NCBI GenBank assembly: GCA_958510875.1
Contig: OY294068.1
Span: forward strand, 66,690,633 to 66,754,632
Reading direction: 5' to 3'
Length of the DNA stretch: 64,000 nucleotides
Source: Endomychus coccineus
Taxonomy: Eukaryota; Arthropoda; Insecta; Coleoptera; Endomychidae
Shown: positions 36,201 through 51,200 of the stretch, in pieces
Layout: every line of letters starts with the position of its first letter
Numbering within the stretch: the first letter of the stretch is position 1
Notes under the pieces: model-generated
Databases searched by the model: none
What the model saw: the letters and a program-made list of their open reading frames with translations, nothing else
Told to the model about the DNA's origin: nothing
Program-made: the position numbers and the translations under genes

Positions 36201-39200
36201 AATATGAAGAATATATCTACCTAAGTTCAAAGATGGTACGCTCTATAGTTTCGGAGATTTCGCGAGGAATCAGTGATATTATAAATATAGATTTCGATAT
36301 AAGTGCTTGAAAATTCTTGGTTTCCAGATGGATCCATTCCGAAGCCAAGAATTTTCAATATTAGCTATCTGCAGAAGTCTACTATTCAAGGTATGTACTT
36401 ACTTTGTTCGCAATCTTGTTTAAATTCTTCCCATGCTCGATTTTTATCATCATCATCCAGTTCCTCATCTGGTCTATTTTCCAATAAGCTTTGGTGTTCA
36501 TGATATTTATGTATACACTCGAATTTCAATAATAATGCAGCCAACAAATCATCTTCTGGTTTGTTTGGCACCGATTTCTCCAAAGATAAGTCTATACTCA
36601 CTGTATATATATCTTGTAAATCTAAATGATTATAATGTCGGTCGATCTGGTGTTCATCTACCACCCTGCTTGCTACAGCTAGTTTAGTGACACATCTTTG
36701 GTACATTTTTTCTTCCATGGTTCCCTGAAATATATGAAGTATTACAGAACCTTCCACTTTAGATCAAATAATGAGATAACAAACTAATGTACTTTCGTGG
36801 ATGAACGTTGAAAATAATTGGCGACTAAAAGAGATGACATGATGGTAGATACAGTAGTGAGATACCATGGTTTTTCCTTTGGTAGCCAAGCACCAAATGA
36901 AAGTTCAACTAATGTACTTTTGTGGTAGAACGTTGAAAATGATTAGGGACTAAGAGTGACTACCTGAATATGGCGGCTATAGCAGTGGTTGAGCCCATGA
37001 TATACCACAGTTCTTTGATTTCGTGACCAAGCACCCAATCAAAGTTACTGTGTTTTTCTTTAATAGAACCACTAAGACAGAAGTAGAGTGTGAATGTTAG
37101 ATGTGGATGGGCACTCATTTGAAACCAGTAATCTACTGATATTAGTATGCTAGATGATTGGAAGAATATGTTAGAATAAAGATTCTAGACCCAGATATGA
37201 ATTATATATATTGTATGGACAAAAGTATAGCACAAGAAACAAAATCTTAGAAAATTCCACCGTCCTTGCTAAACACTGCTTTGATTATAACCATCAATTC
37301 GATTATAAAAATGTTAATATTTCAACTAAGGAAACGAATTATTATAAAAGATCTATTCTGGAGATGATTCACATAAAACGTGACTCCAAATCTGCAAATC
37401 ATAGGACAGATATTCAGACATTGAGTCAGATTTATACTAATTTAATCAACTAAAACTGTTGCAAATTCCTACATGCATCTTTATAATGTTAAAAGTATAT
37501 TTTAAGAAGAATGCTCAAAAGTAATGTTCCAATAAGGTCGATCACAACCTTTTTCTATTACCTCATAAATCTTAACATCTGGTACAAAAGTAGATACTTA
37601 ACGTTATAGTTTTGCTCTTCAGTCGTAAATAGACTACTAACATGCGTTTGCATATTATGAGAATATTACTAAATAGTGGATTCTTGATATATTTTATACT
37701 TGAAACATTGATGTGATACAATTTCGATTATTCGTAGTTCTGTTCGTTTGGGCGACGTTGTCAGTTTTAATTGAAATTGGTACGATACGGACGCTTTGTG
37801 CTGATACAATTAGTTCTAAGAAAACCCGTTTTGGACATAACATGTCTTCTAATGATGGTAGTGAGACCGAAACGTACGTAAAGACGAAAATATAAAACAT
37901 AAGTGTTAATGTGACCTATTTCCCGAGAATGTATATATAAAGAATATGTTAGATTCAGGATTTAAGAATGTAGCCGTTTTTCTTGATTTGTAAAGAGCTT
38001 TTAAAACGAAATGTTGTATGTACTTATATTGAAGGGGTGATTCTTGGGCTAATTTTAAGTCGAAAAGTTCATTTAAATGTATGTCCCAAAATGCATGGTT
38101 TTCAATATACTGATTTTTTTCAGCTTTATTTAAAATTTAATATTACATTAACTTTCAGGATAGTCCACTTCACCACTTTGGATCGTCAATATTTAAATAC
38201 AGTTTATCAAAATGACTGGATAGGTCGTGGAGGGCCATAATTTTGGCCACCTAAATCACCTGATCTGAACAGCTGAGACTTTTATTTATGGGGACATCTT
38301 GAAACTTTAGTTTCTATACCAGTTCAGGTACCAGAAGAACTAAGAAATAAAATAATTGAGGGCTGTCACCATATGTAGCTCACTGGGAATATTTGAAAGA
38401 GTTCATACATCGTTGAGAAGAAGAACATAAGCCTGCATAGAAGCAGGAGGTGAAAAGTTTGAACATATTCTCCAAACACACATTTTCGTGATAATGTAGT
38501 CTTGTTATTAGTGATTTTAAGTAAACAGTTTTCGCTTAGGAATAAATTGCAGATATCCATTTAACAACTAAAATTTATAATTATTTTCTTCAAAAAGGTA
38601 AGTTGTATGACAAAAATGCAAGAGACCTTTTTTGTTTATAATTAAATGGTAATCAATACTACACAGTCTCTGTGAATAATCTAATACATTTTCAGGTTTG
38701 GACGATTCACAGCAATGAGAGGAACAGCCATACATGTTTTTGAATATTTATGAAAGTTATAATGATTTAAAGCCAATTTATAATCTCTACCATGCCGTTG
38801 ATGACATTAGGTCTTGTTTCAGTAAATTTTTAGAGACAAATACTAGAACTAAGTTTTCATTTCTACAAAATCAAGAGCTAAAAGATGCTGATTTTTTGAC
38901 TAGCATTTAAAAAAAAAAGAATTTGCAGCTTATGGTATTGTCAGACGAAGGCCATTTTCACTTGAACATGTACCTAAATAGACATGAAGGCTCACTTGAT
39001 TTATATGAGAAATGGTTGCTTAATTTGAATGTCACAGTCTGTAGTCGCACGGTCACAAAAGTTGATTTGAAAATTTGATATGGCTCTAAAAACGGGAAAA
39101 ATAGTTTAAAAATTCCTGGAGTGCCGCTAGAAAAGTTATGTCCATTTTCTTACGAAAAAACTGGAAACGTTACGGATTTTTAAATTTATTCAAATTAATT

Positions 39201-42200
39201 TTGAAATGAAGCCTTCAATCAAAAAAATACAAGAGATCAAAGTCATAGATAATTTGAATACGCGTCGAATTAGCCATTTGAAGGTTATGGGTCCGAGATA
39301 AGGCCCATTTTGTGATTTTTTTATGGTTTACAGAATATTTTGTTTGCGTGAGAAGTTGGTATTTCTACTTTTTAATGAATTTTTTCTGTCGCCAAAATTC
39401 TAATTTCGCGAAAACCGTAAAATTACGATTGCACGCTGAAAAATACATATTTTGTCTCAAAAATGAAATGCATTTTGTAGATTTTGACAAATATTAGCTA
39501 AAATAACCATCAAATCACATTTTGCTATAAATGCTGAATTTTGGCGGGACTTTGAAAATTGTTGACCCTGGAAAATTGGAGAAATTTTGAGGTTAGAAAA
39601 TTAGAAAAAAAACAAATTGTAAATACTATTAGAACTTTCCAATACGTGTATTTTGAGCTATTGTAGATCAAATTTGCTACAATAGAAGTCTGGATATTCA
39701 TATAAACGTGCTTGGGCCTGTAGCGGGCCCAATTTTGGGCCCATCGTAAAAATCTTAATTTCCATGGAATGTAGATGACTTTCTCTATCTAAATTCAAAA
39801 CTGTGATCTCTTAGCCAAATAAAAAATAATAGTTTGCATGATATTTTTTTTTCTTTGACTCCAGATTTTTTTCAATGATGCTAGGTCACTTTTGGATTTT
39901 TTTTTACGTTGGGGACAAAATTTAGCCCGCTACAGGCCCAAACACGTTTACATGAATATCTAGACTACTACTGAAGCAAAATTGATTTACAATTGCTCAA
40001 AATACGCGTATTGAAGAGCTCTAACGGTATCTTGAATTTGGTTTCTTGTCGAATATTCTAACCTCAAAATTTCTCCAATTTTCCGATGTCAAAATTCGAC
40101 ATTCATAGCAAAACGTGATTTGATTGTTATTGGTCAAAATCTACAAAATGCATTTTGTTTGGTCAATATATGCATTTTCAGTGTGAAATCGCAATTTTAC
40201 GGTTCGCGAAATTCAAATGTTGTCGGCAAAAAAAAATGAAAAGTAGAATAAAAATGCCAATTTTCCACGCAAACAAAATATTTTCACAATCATTTTTCTA
40301 TTTAAGAAAAAATATTTTGTTAACCGAAAAAAAAACAAAATGGGCCTCTTGCCGGGCCCATAACCTTCTTTCTACCTTGGCTCATTCGACGCATATTCAA
40401 ATTATCTACGCGTTTGATCTCTTGTATTTTTTTGATTAGAGGCTTTATTTCCAAATTAATTCTTTTCTAACGGCATTTCTGGTAATAAAAGTGATTTTTA
40501 TTCATCAATCTGTATAAAAAAAAAGGATTTGATCACATTCCAGTCATATCAAATTTTGCCGGATTCTCAGGGGATTCGTTCGACCGTGCGACTGGACTAC
40601 TGGTACGCTTTTCTCATCTAGAACGCTACAACCGTTGCTCAACAAATTATGTGATTCAGTTAAGAATGGGCTACATATTGGCCTTTTTGTCCGTGAATGC
40701 TTTAATTAAACCGTTTCTGATCCATATCAAAAAAGGAAAGATTTCCTGATTAGTCATATACGACTTTTTATTGAGGTTTCCTCAAGAGTAAGTGTTTGTT
40801 TTGCAACAGCAAATGATAGTGAGACTAAAAACGAAACTTCTCGAAGAAGTTCCAGCGTTAAAACGGACACGTTACTGCTAGTAACGGGTAATTCATTTTC
40901 GACTAGGTCTATGAGAGTTACTTGATAGAAAACTGTAAAAACATAAATGCTGACATAGAAACTTAGAAATTTAAAAATAGCAGATTTTTTTTTTGCTACT
41001 TACCATTGATAATAGTCTATACACATAAACACATTTCTTCTGTCCAAAGCGATATACTCTAAATATACTTTGTGAGTCATAAGAGGGATTAAAGTTGGCA
41101 CCTAATAAAATAACTCGATTAGCTGCAGTCAAATTTAATCCGAGACCTCCAACTTTATGCGACATCAAAAACAACCTGCAAAATGGAATTAATTTATTTC
41201 TACGAGGTTCATATCAATAAAGACGTGTTATGTGTCAAAATTTTTCAAGTATTATCTACATACGCTGTAAAGCAGCTAATACACGAGAGAAAATCTATAA
41301 CGTTCCCAGAATATCGTGAGAGAGTACTATTCGCTGTGGTACAAGAATATGTTATGTATAGGAAATCAGAAACTAGTATTTGTAAAATTCATCAACTGAG
41401 TAAAAGCCATAAGCGGTAAGTAATCTATTAATGACTTTCCTAAAAGTAATTAGTATTGAGGTAATTTGTTATATAAATGTATGTTAACATTATTTCTCAT
41501 TGATTTACACAAGCGAAATGTGGATGGCCTGATTAAACTGCCAGATCTTGTAGGACAAGAGTGATAGGTCGAATTGAGGCTACTGAGTTATAAATAGGGA
41601 GGGCAAGGTTAGGATTTTGAGTAACATGAAGTGGGCTTGCAATGATCACGTGGACTCAAATTAGCCAATATTCTAATTGCTTTTATTGCCTAACCAAGAG
41701 GGCACAAGAAGATTTACCAGAGTAATATACCGTAAATCATTAAGGAGTGACATAGTGCATCATCGATAGTAATGAATGTTTCTATGTTCAATATTGATTT
41801 TAATCTTCAAAGTAGATACAGAATTAATGAGAGTTTGGGTCTTAAAACGTTTATGTGGCCAAGATAAACGGTCATCGATAGTTATAGCCAAGATTATACC
41901 TGACTGTCCAAGGATGTTTTATATTACTGGAGAAACCAAGTCGTTGTGTCTTAGCCGTGTTCATTCTGAGTTTTTACTTGTTCATTCTGAGTTTATTGCA
42001 AGAAAAACAAGAGGCTGCGTTGTATTTAATTGCGTTCATTTTTGATGTTAGTTCGATTTTGGTAGTCGCTAAATCTGATACGGATAAACTTGATAATTAA
42101 AAAGGTCATTAATATGAATGAGAAACCAAATGGAACCAAACACGGAACCTTGGGGTACACCATGGCTCAAGAGAGATAATGAAGGGGTGGTATTATTTAT

Positions 42201-45200
42201 AATAACACATTGACAGCGGTCTGAGAGGAAAGATTGGAATAATGGTAAAAGTAATTCCTGGATATCGTAGTGTTCCAGTTTATGAAGAATAGAATGGGAA
42301 ACGCAATCGAAAGCTTTAGAGAGGTGCACCAAAGATAAACCAGAGTTTACCTTCTGCACAGCATCAGAAGTGGAATGACCGATACGGAATCCTAATTGAT
42401 TGGGATTCATAACAGAGAACCGTTGAAGATAGGATTCCTATCGACATTTTAAAAGAGTTTCTAGAATTTTCTTAGAATACAAAATTTTTAATTAATGAGA
42501 TTGACCGATAGCTATCGATAGAGGAGGGATCTCCCTTTTTAAATATAGGAGTTACTGATTTTTTAAAACTGCAGGAAAAGTACTCGTTTTTATGTGGATT
42601 GGCATATATATGAGGATAAGGATTATACTTCGTAAAATTGAATGTAATATGCTTATTGATTTGGTATCAAAAGTATAGCTTAACTAAATTGAAAGATCGC
42701 ATTAGGATTGGGATAATACAATATGGATTTGGGAGATTAGTTTATTACTAACAAATTAAGAATGGAGCACATTTCTCTTCATAGAGAATTTTGAGTTTGT
42801 ATTCCTATTGTTTAATTTTTTTACCTAGGTCATTCAACAAACAATCACATATCTGAATTAATAAATAAATTTATGAATCGTTTATCAGTTTCAATTGAAA
42901 ATGTATTTATTTATCTATAATTTATATAAGCTTAAATAAATAATTAAAGACCCAAAAGCATAAACAAATAAAAACACAAATACTGTTAAGAAGTCCAAAC
43001 AGGGTCCTCAGCGTTAGCCATGCTCCCAGTTTGTAGCAGGATACATCGGCCTGAATGACACAAGTACTGAAAGTACTTACTGTGTTCAACTCGATGTGTC
43101 ACGTGAGGATGGGGTCAATGAGCTGGAGCTCCGGATCTTGCGGGCTTTGTGAGAATTTGTTTTTTTAAGTGTTTTACTGAAAATGTGAGTAAACCAAAGA
43201 GTAACATTATGTATTTGTTAATAATTTTTACTTGTACATATGAATATTTTTATCAAATTGTACAAACATAATTAAGTAGATCATAAATGTTAGATTATAT
43301 ATAAAAATTCTCGGGAAATAGGTCACATTAACATTAGTTTTCGTCTTTACGTACGTTTCGGTCTCACGACCATCATCAGAAGACTTATTATGTCTAAAAC
43401 TTGATTACTTAAACTAATTGTATTACACAAAGCGTCCAAATCGCACCAATTTCAATTAAAATGCCCACGTCGCCGAAACGAACAGAAACACGATTAAACG
43501 AAATTGTAAACTACAATGCTATAGAAAAATTATCAAAAATCCACTGCTAAGATTTCTTAATAAAAGCGTACTCAAATATATACTATTAACATTATAACGA
43601 GGCATGTAGGAATTTGCAAGAGATATTATTTGATCAAATTTGTATAGATATGACTTAGATTTTGCGTATCTGTCCTATGACAGATTATGTTTAGATTGCG
43701 ATGGGACTTATACTGGAATCTCTAAGCAATATTTACAAAAAAGAATGTACGGCCATAGGTATAGCACAAAAAAGAAACTTAGAAAATTCCACCGCCCTTG
43801 CCAAACTGCTTTGATTATAACCATCAATTCGATTACAATAATGTTAATATTCTAACTAAGGAACCCAATTATTATAAAAGATCTATTTTGGAGATGATTC
43901 ACATAAAACGTGACTCCAATGCTGTAAATCATAGGACAGATACGCAAAATCTAAGTCATATCTACACAAATTTGATCAAATAATATCTCTTGCAAATTCC
44001 TACATGCCTCGTTATAATGTTAATAGTATATATTTAGGTAGAATGTCAAGTATACCTCCTGTCACGACAAAACCTGTCTCTATTAGCTCGTAAATCTAAC
44101 ATCTGGTTTGAAAGTTGTATACTTAAAAATTAAATTTTATTTGTCTCGTCTCAGTCGATCGCTTTCTGTGTTGACCTGAGTACGCTTTTACTAAGAAATG
44201 TTCTTATCAGTGGATTTTTGATAATTTTACTATAGCATTGTAGTTTACAATTTCGTTTAATCGTGTTTCTGTTCGTTTCGGTGACGTGGGCATTTTCATT
44301 GAAATTGGTGCGATTTGGACGCTTTGTGTAATACAATTAGTTTAAGTAATCAAGTTTTAGACATAATAAGTCTTCTGATGATGGTCGTGAGACCGAAACG
44401 TAGGTAATTATGAAAATTTAGAACAGAGTGTTAATGTGACCTATTTCCTGAGAATTTTTATATATAATTCATACTGGGTCAAGAATCTTTATTATAAATG
44501 TTAAATTGAAAATACGTGTATCTATAATTAATTTGGAAAATAAAGTTGCTTAATAATAATAATCTATTTACGACAAGACCAATTTAGATAAATAAAATAG
44601 ATAAAATGATAATTTTACAATATAACTATATAACAAACGTAATTATTTGATGTATTCAAATTATAAATACATAATCAAGTATTCAATTAATGAATTTTAA
44701 AAACGTATCAACCCAAAACGTTTCAACAGATATTTTTATTCAAGAAATATCCTAGCACACAAAACCGCTCAGAACCTCTCGTTCTTCTTTCTCCTGCTCA
44801 TAATGAAATGAAATCCAAAATATTGACTAGTTATTCCTTTATTCACAAGAGGACAATCAAAAAATAATGATATATTCTTTAGATTTGGGGTGAAATAATG
44901 AACAACTTCATTATAGAAATATAGAACATTTTCCTATGAAATGGATATAAAAAAGTTTAAGAGAAAGATGACACGAATTTCAAATAAATAAAATAACATT
45001 TATTGATTATAAACAAGAAAATAAATAAATACATTGAAGCAATATTTGATGTAGCTATAAGAAGAGAAATAAGAATGGAAAGTACCTCAATCGCTTATTG
45101 TTAACATCGTTAAATAAGTCGCACATCTGGGTTCTCGTCGAAGGTGGAACTGTACCATCCATTCGAAAATAATCCTTTCTAGATGTCCACGATGGGCAAC

Positions 45201-48200
45201 TTCCAGTGCCGATCAGTTTCAAAAAATATTCAATTGTATCCAATTCTGACAAATTACTTGTAAAAATCAAACTGAAAAATGAAACGGGATTAGTAACAAG
45301 GAATTGTTGCAATGTAGATAAAATTATGAACTGAGGGAAGTGATTAATACATACAGTCCGTTTCCACGTTATAAATAAGGAATAATCAGCCTTATCCACT
45401 AAAAATACTGTTTAAGTACCAAGGACCTTTCGTCTACCAAGTAGCCATCATCAAAGTAAACAAAATTAGTAAACAAATGTGCCTATTCAAATACTATTTG
45501 GGTAAGAATGCAACTAATGGGTTAACCTCATCAGGAGTTTGATCCAAATAGCATTTTGGACACGACTCACAATCGATTTTATAAATCCCGGATTTGTCGA
45601 AGTCGGAAACTTTATCAAAGGTGTTGCCTAAACGGTTTTTTAGCTTGTTCTTGATCTATAGATGGGTTGTTTTAAAAAATTTGAAAACAAATTATGTAAT
45701 TTATTAATTACTAAAGCATGGATAAGTCAAACTTTTGAAAGAAGTGGCTCTAATTTGGTTAGTTGGTTGCGTTCCAATCTATTAGTCGAGTCAAATAGGT
45801 ATTTCATTACCAAAATCGAACGATATGGGCCGATTTTGATGAAACAAAGTGCATTCGATTCGGGATGACGTCTAGAAAAAAGCTTACCGGTTAGTTTTTT
45901 GTGCAAATTTATTATTATTTTTTTAACCGAAAAATTGACCAATTTCCAAAATGTCATCAAACTAACCAGAAATCCTCAGTTAGGGGTTGTGGAGGTTGTT
46001 TTTTTTATGTTAAATATTTAAAAATTTGTTAAAAGGGGGGTCGTTACTAATTTAGATCAAAAACAAAATCGAATTCTAATTTTTTAATTTTTTTATTTGA
46101 AATAAATTTCCGCTCATTTAAATTTTTTTTCTATCTTCTCTACTCAGTCTTTTTATATTCCACACAGTATCTTTTACATATACTATGGACATATACTTAA
46201 TAAAAACCGGGCGGGAGTAGCAGGTAGGTATTTTTCTTAAACTATGGAGTCTACACTATACTATAACACAGCATCTATCATATAATAAGATCTCTATGGC
46301 ATCCACCGCTTTATAGAGCAGCTGTTTATCTAAACTAAAGACGCGGCAACGTATACGTGGACCACGCTGCTATTGTTCAGATTAGTAAAATTTCTCATTC
46401 GTTTTATGTGAAAATTATTTTGTTCTGTGGTTCAGTGAATATTATCAGAAACATTTTTTTAATAATTCAAATACATATTGTTCAATAAATAACACATTGC
46501 TTTAATAAAGCATTCACGCTGCAAATTATTGAAAGTGTTTTTCGGTTAAAAACATAATAACAAATGTGCAGAAAAAACTAACCGGTAAGCTTTTTTCTAG
46601 ACGTCATCCCGAATCGAATGCACTTTGTTTCATCAAAATCGGTTCATATCCTTCGATTTTCGTAAGTCGGCCTGTTTTAATACCTATTTGACTCGACTAT
46701 ATTTTTTTGTTAAATTCAATTCAATTAAATTATTGATCAAAGATTTATCGTAACTATTGTCCGACGCCATTTGCTTAAGTTCGTTGTTACAATTTTGTTG
46801 GGTCAAAGGGTCGTTCAATAATCTTACGTATAAAAATTATTTTAAAATACCAAAGTACCCCAAGGATGTATTTTTAAATAATTTCTATACCTAAGGTACG
46901 TGTTTATTTAATTCACGCTGATAATTTAATAGCATTTTGATTACATATATTCAAGAATTCTTGCAAAAAGGTAAACACTGGTCACTGTTTAATAATTGAC
47001 AGACGTTAAAAAAAAATACTCTATGCGCAGTACCTCCTGTATAACAAAAAGTCAGGTAAACTTTCAATTCCTTATTTACCTATCCTACAGGTACTACCAT
47101 GTAAAATTCATAAGTGAATCAAACATGTAATGAAAAGGGGTCACGAGCTCTTAGGCTAATACCTCATTTTGGAGACTATTCGATTGCCTATTCAGCCCTA
47201 CGAGATTGCAAAAACACACTTTTCCAAATTGCGGATTTTCTTTGAAAAAACAAAACGAAACAGTTTTTGTTAGGAATTCAAGTGTCATGGGTTTCTGAAA
47301 TCGTCTCCTTGATACAGATCCCAAAAATCGAAACATATACAGGTGTTCCATTGAAAAAATATCGATCCCAGCCGTAACAGCTGTAAAGTCAGAATCGAAA
47401 CGAATATGAGAAAAGATGTGCAGTTCGAAACAAAAATCGACCTGTTTCAGTGTTTTTGTCAAAAATGTAGGAAACGAATTTCTCTTTTACATTTGGACCG
47501 CAGTGTATATAGACCAGCAATGGAGATCAAACTGAGTTTAATTAAGTAATTTATTAACGTGAGTATATTTGAATATACTCGCAAATCTGTACAATGGTAT
47601 TTCATAATGGATAAAATTTATTGTATTGGTACGTATATATTGAATTGTATTGTATTGTATTGGCAGGTTGTTTAAATCTGCCTACATTAATCCATTATCG
47701 TTTTTGATTTGCATAAAAGAAACATTGTCGTTTGTGATATGAGAATCCATTATTACATCCTTCCTGTTTTGAGATTTCTTTAATTCATTAATATTCACTT
47801 ATTAGAATGTGGAGATTAATTTTTTAAGAAATGTGTTTACCTTTGTTTGTGATCTCTCATCATTTGCTGTTGCTTTAATAAATTTGTAAACAGATGAGTT
47901 TGTAATATTTTCCCCCTTATCTCTGTTGTCCATTTGTTTATATTTAAATACTTGGCACGCTTTATTGATTAACCATTCTAATTATTGTGCCAATAAACAA
48001 CATTTTAATTAATAATAACATTCTTATGAAAGGGTTACTTAATACTTTTACTTATTAATCAAGAACAGAGTTAACTTGAGACTCCTTTTTACTATGAATG
48101 CAATGCGTGGTCGAAACAACAGAAAGGAACATTTATATGGGTTTCTCATGCCTATACTACTAGGTAACAATGAAGGTACACCGATATTATGTAATACTCA

Positions 48201-51200
48201 CTTTTCTTAAACACAAGGAGGTCGGTGTATGTCCATTATGTTACGTTAATCAAAGTCTATCAGTTCATAAAAATTATAATATTTTAATAGAATAGAAATA
48301 AATGAAAACAATTATAATAATGAAAAAGAATAATCAATTAAATATACTAAAAAAATATTAATTCTAATTCACTTCTAATCAGCAAATATATGATCAACCC
48401 TACATGAATTAACCATTTAATGAAAACTAAATAAACTACCTACCTAGTTAGTTAGCTTATCTAAGCTAGAAATCAGGATGCACCACATTCGAACTTACAA
48501 ACTAATATAAAAATGAATTAACCAAAGGAATTCCAATTATATAGATTTATATGGATTTTAAGAGGAGTTAACATGAACTTTTTTTTTGGCTTGTCTTAGC
48601 CAAAACATACCTTTAAACACTACCAGATAATAATAATAGCAAACTTAAATAGTTTTGTTAACAAATATTAAGTGACTTGTGAATTCATTTACAATATTGA
48701 ATGAACATCCCTCTCAACCAGTAAACTTGTGGGAGCGGATTCAACCAATGAGAGATGAATCTTGTAAGATGCATGAAGAACTATATCTGTCTGGTGGGGA
48801 GCTACTAACTTTACGTAATAAGCAGATTTTCTTGTTAATCTAATAATGATCAAATAATTGAAATAACTATTCTAATCACAAACTGAATGAAAGTATAATC
48901 GCCCTGATGCGATTAACAATCTGGACAACCTGTATATGTAAGATACATAAAGAAAATCCGGATAACCTTTTGTCTTAGGGTCAGAGCAAGGCTGTCTACT
49001 TGCTTTTTCATTCGACAGTCATAAATAAACAATACTTGTGAAACATCCAGAAACTCATTCGTTTTCTTCAACCTTCCTGGTCTTTGTCCAGTGACATTTT
49101 TATGACATCCAATGGATTTGTTAGAAGCAAACCAATATCTTTGTCATAATTTTTAACACCCTAACCTAAAATTACTCGCCTTTGAAATAAATTACTTTAA
49201 ACAAAAACAAGGAAGCTAAGTATCCTATTACGTTCAGTCTATGTATTAAAATTGAAATACACCCAAAAATTATATGTTAAGTTATGAAAATACCCGAGAG
49301 TTCTCTTGGTAACACTTTCCGGCCCAGTGATATAATGTTCCACTTTCTGGCCGCAAATTAATGACGTAAGATTGAATTTTCCGAACAGTATGGACTAAAC
49401 AATTTTACGACATATATCTGAGAGAAAATGGATTAGTTATTTTAATGTTTTAGATGAATTAAAAGCAACCCATTTCTCGCCGGTTTGCCTTCTCAAATTA
49501 CGTTTCCAAACCATAACATGAATTAAAATTCTTAAACTTGACCTTGTTCAAACGTTGCAGGTCTTATATCAATACGTTTAGCAGAACGATTCAACTTATC
49601 AGTTAAATATATTTAATCTTTTTGCGATTATATGTTGGCAGGGACGCGCCGTCCATATGGGCAAGGTCGTGCGGCGCACGACGGCGCCAAGGCCTTAAAG
49701 GCGCCGCTCCACCAATACCCAATACCGACCGCCGACCGCCGGTGAAATATTTCTACTCCTATTCCCGAGGAGTGGAGGAGCGAACATCCGCGTAGCCTTC
49801 GACGAGCAGGTTTGAACTTGCAAAATTTTGCGTGTTCGTAATCGATTTAACAGGTTGATTTTTCATTCTTGTCTTGATGAGCGCATAAGACATATAGGGG
49901 CCTTATTTGCTATTACGTATCTACCGAAGTTGTGAAAAATAGTTACAAATAAGGTAAGTAACTGATAATTACCAGGGATGCACATATGGAAAATAATTGT
50001 TTTCCTTTTTAATAATTATTGTTTATGAAACAAATAAGACTCAGTGCTTAATAATTTTTATTTATTTTATTTAGATGGCCAGAGAAGAAAAAAAGAAATT
50101 GTCTGGTTACCAGAACTTGCTCAACAAGCGAAAACGGGAGGAAGACTTGGAGAAAACCAATTTCAAAATTAGTCACTTTTTTCGAAAGACCACACAAGAC
50201 ACTACTTCTGATAACAGTGATTTTCTACAATCAACACAATCAAACTTGCCATCAGAATTAGAAAAGCAAGCTAATGAGGATGAAGAATTAGATCTTGATA
50301 CGTTTCAGTCAGTGTCGGTAACATCATGTTCGAGTAAGCAAGACGAATTATGCGAAGAAGCGCCCCTTTCTCACGATCCAGGTCTTTGGCCAAGTGTATA
50401 TTGTCTTCAATTCAGGTGCAAGAACTTGTCGAAAAAGGTCCAATGCAATATCAAAATAAAACTATGTATCAGTATCCTAAAGACAAAAGTGGACGTAAGT
50501 TTTCCGATATATATTTTACTCGAATTTTGTTAAATGGTGAAAAGGTTCAGCGTCATTGGTTGCTATATTCTAATGAAAAAAATGCAGTTTTTTGCTTCTG
50601 CTGTAAAATATTCAATGACCCCAACAATCCATTGACTTTTAAAAACACTAAATTAAGTAACCAAGACGGATTCAATGATTGGCATCATTTGAGCGAACAT
50701 TTGAAAATCCACGAAAAAAGTAAATCTCATTTTCAAAATTTACGTGTCTGGTCAGATTTACTGGAACGATTAAAAACTAATCGAACCGTTGATTCTGAAA
50801 TGCAAAATTTATTAAAAAATGAAACCAAACATTGGCGCAGTGTCATTGAAAGAATAATGTATACTATTCAATTTCTGGCTGAACAAAACTTGGCTTTTCG
50901 TGGTCCTAGTAACAAATTATTCGAAAGAAATAATGGAAATTTTTTAAAATGTATAGAAATGATAGCAAAATTTGATCCAGTCATGTCTGCGCATATTAAT
51001 AGATCTCAAAAAAATATTCCACTTTACCTTGGGGATAAAATTCAAAACGAAAGCATTAAATTAATAGGTGACAATATAAGAAATAATATTTTAAACGAAG
51101 TTAAAGAAGCGAAGTATTTTTCTATATTACTTGATTGTACTCCGGATGTCAGCCGCCAGGAGCAGATTTCTGTTTGCTTAAGATACGTTAATTTAAAAAA

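Larger units (their letters stand above)
43295..44470 (+). mobile_element. Penelope-like element fragment flanked by inverted copies of its own end
   Basis: The left arm (43295-43681) is the reverse complement of the right arm (43928-44470). The right arm has an extra segment at about 44041-44189. Between them lies the plus-strand GIY-YIG region (LCLDCDGTYTGISKQYLQKR, ALxxCFDYNHQFDY, KRSILEMIHIKRDSNAVNHR, TDTQNLSHIYTNLI), with the coding end inside the right arm. PLEs are known to occur with inverted terminal repeats. No reverse transcriptase is left. Confidence 0.75.
45370..46840 (-). mobile_element. Penelope-like element fragment, interrupted by a MITE
   Basis: The minus-strand PLE piece has its terminal sequence at 45370-45520, then part of the GIY-YIG start (SGIYKIDCESCPKCYLDQT, about 45620-45540) and linker sequence to 45784. 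The linker resumes at 46698-46840 (NDPLTQQNCNNELKQMASDN, YDKSLINNLIELNL). The intact order is seen in the related copy at 55391-56260, which lacks the insertion. Confidence 0.65.

Noticed and set aside
47151..47462. 103-codon minus-strand frame as an extra exon
   Set aside because: Exons 4 and 5 already join perfectly in phase, and the frame has no similarity to SNF2 proteins.
49639..49760. CpG island promoter of a host gene
   Set aside because: The GC-rich sequence is the subterminal region of the hAT element, bounded by its end and target duplication.
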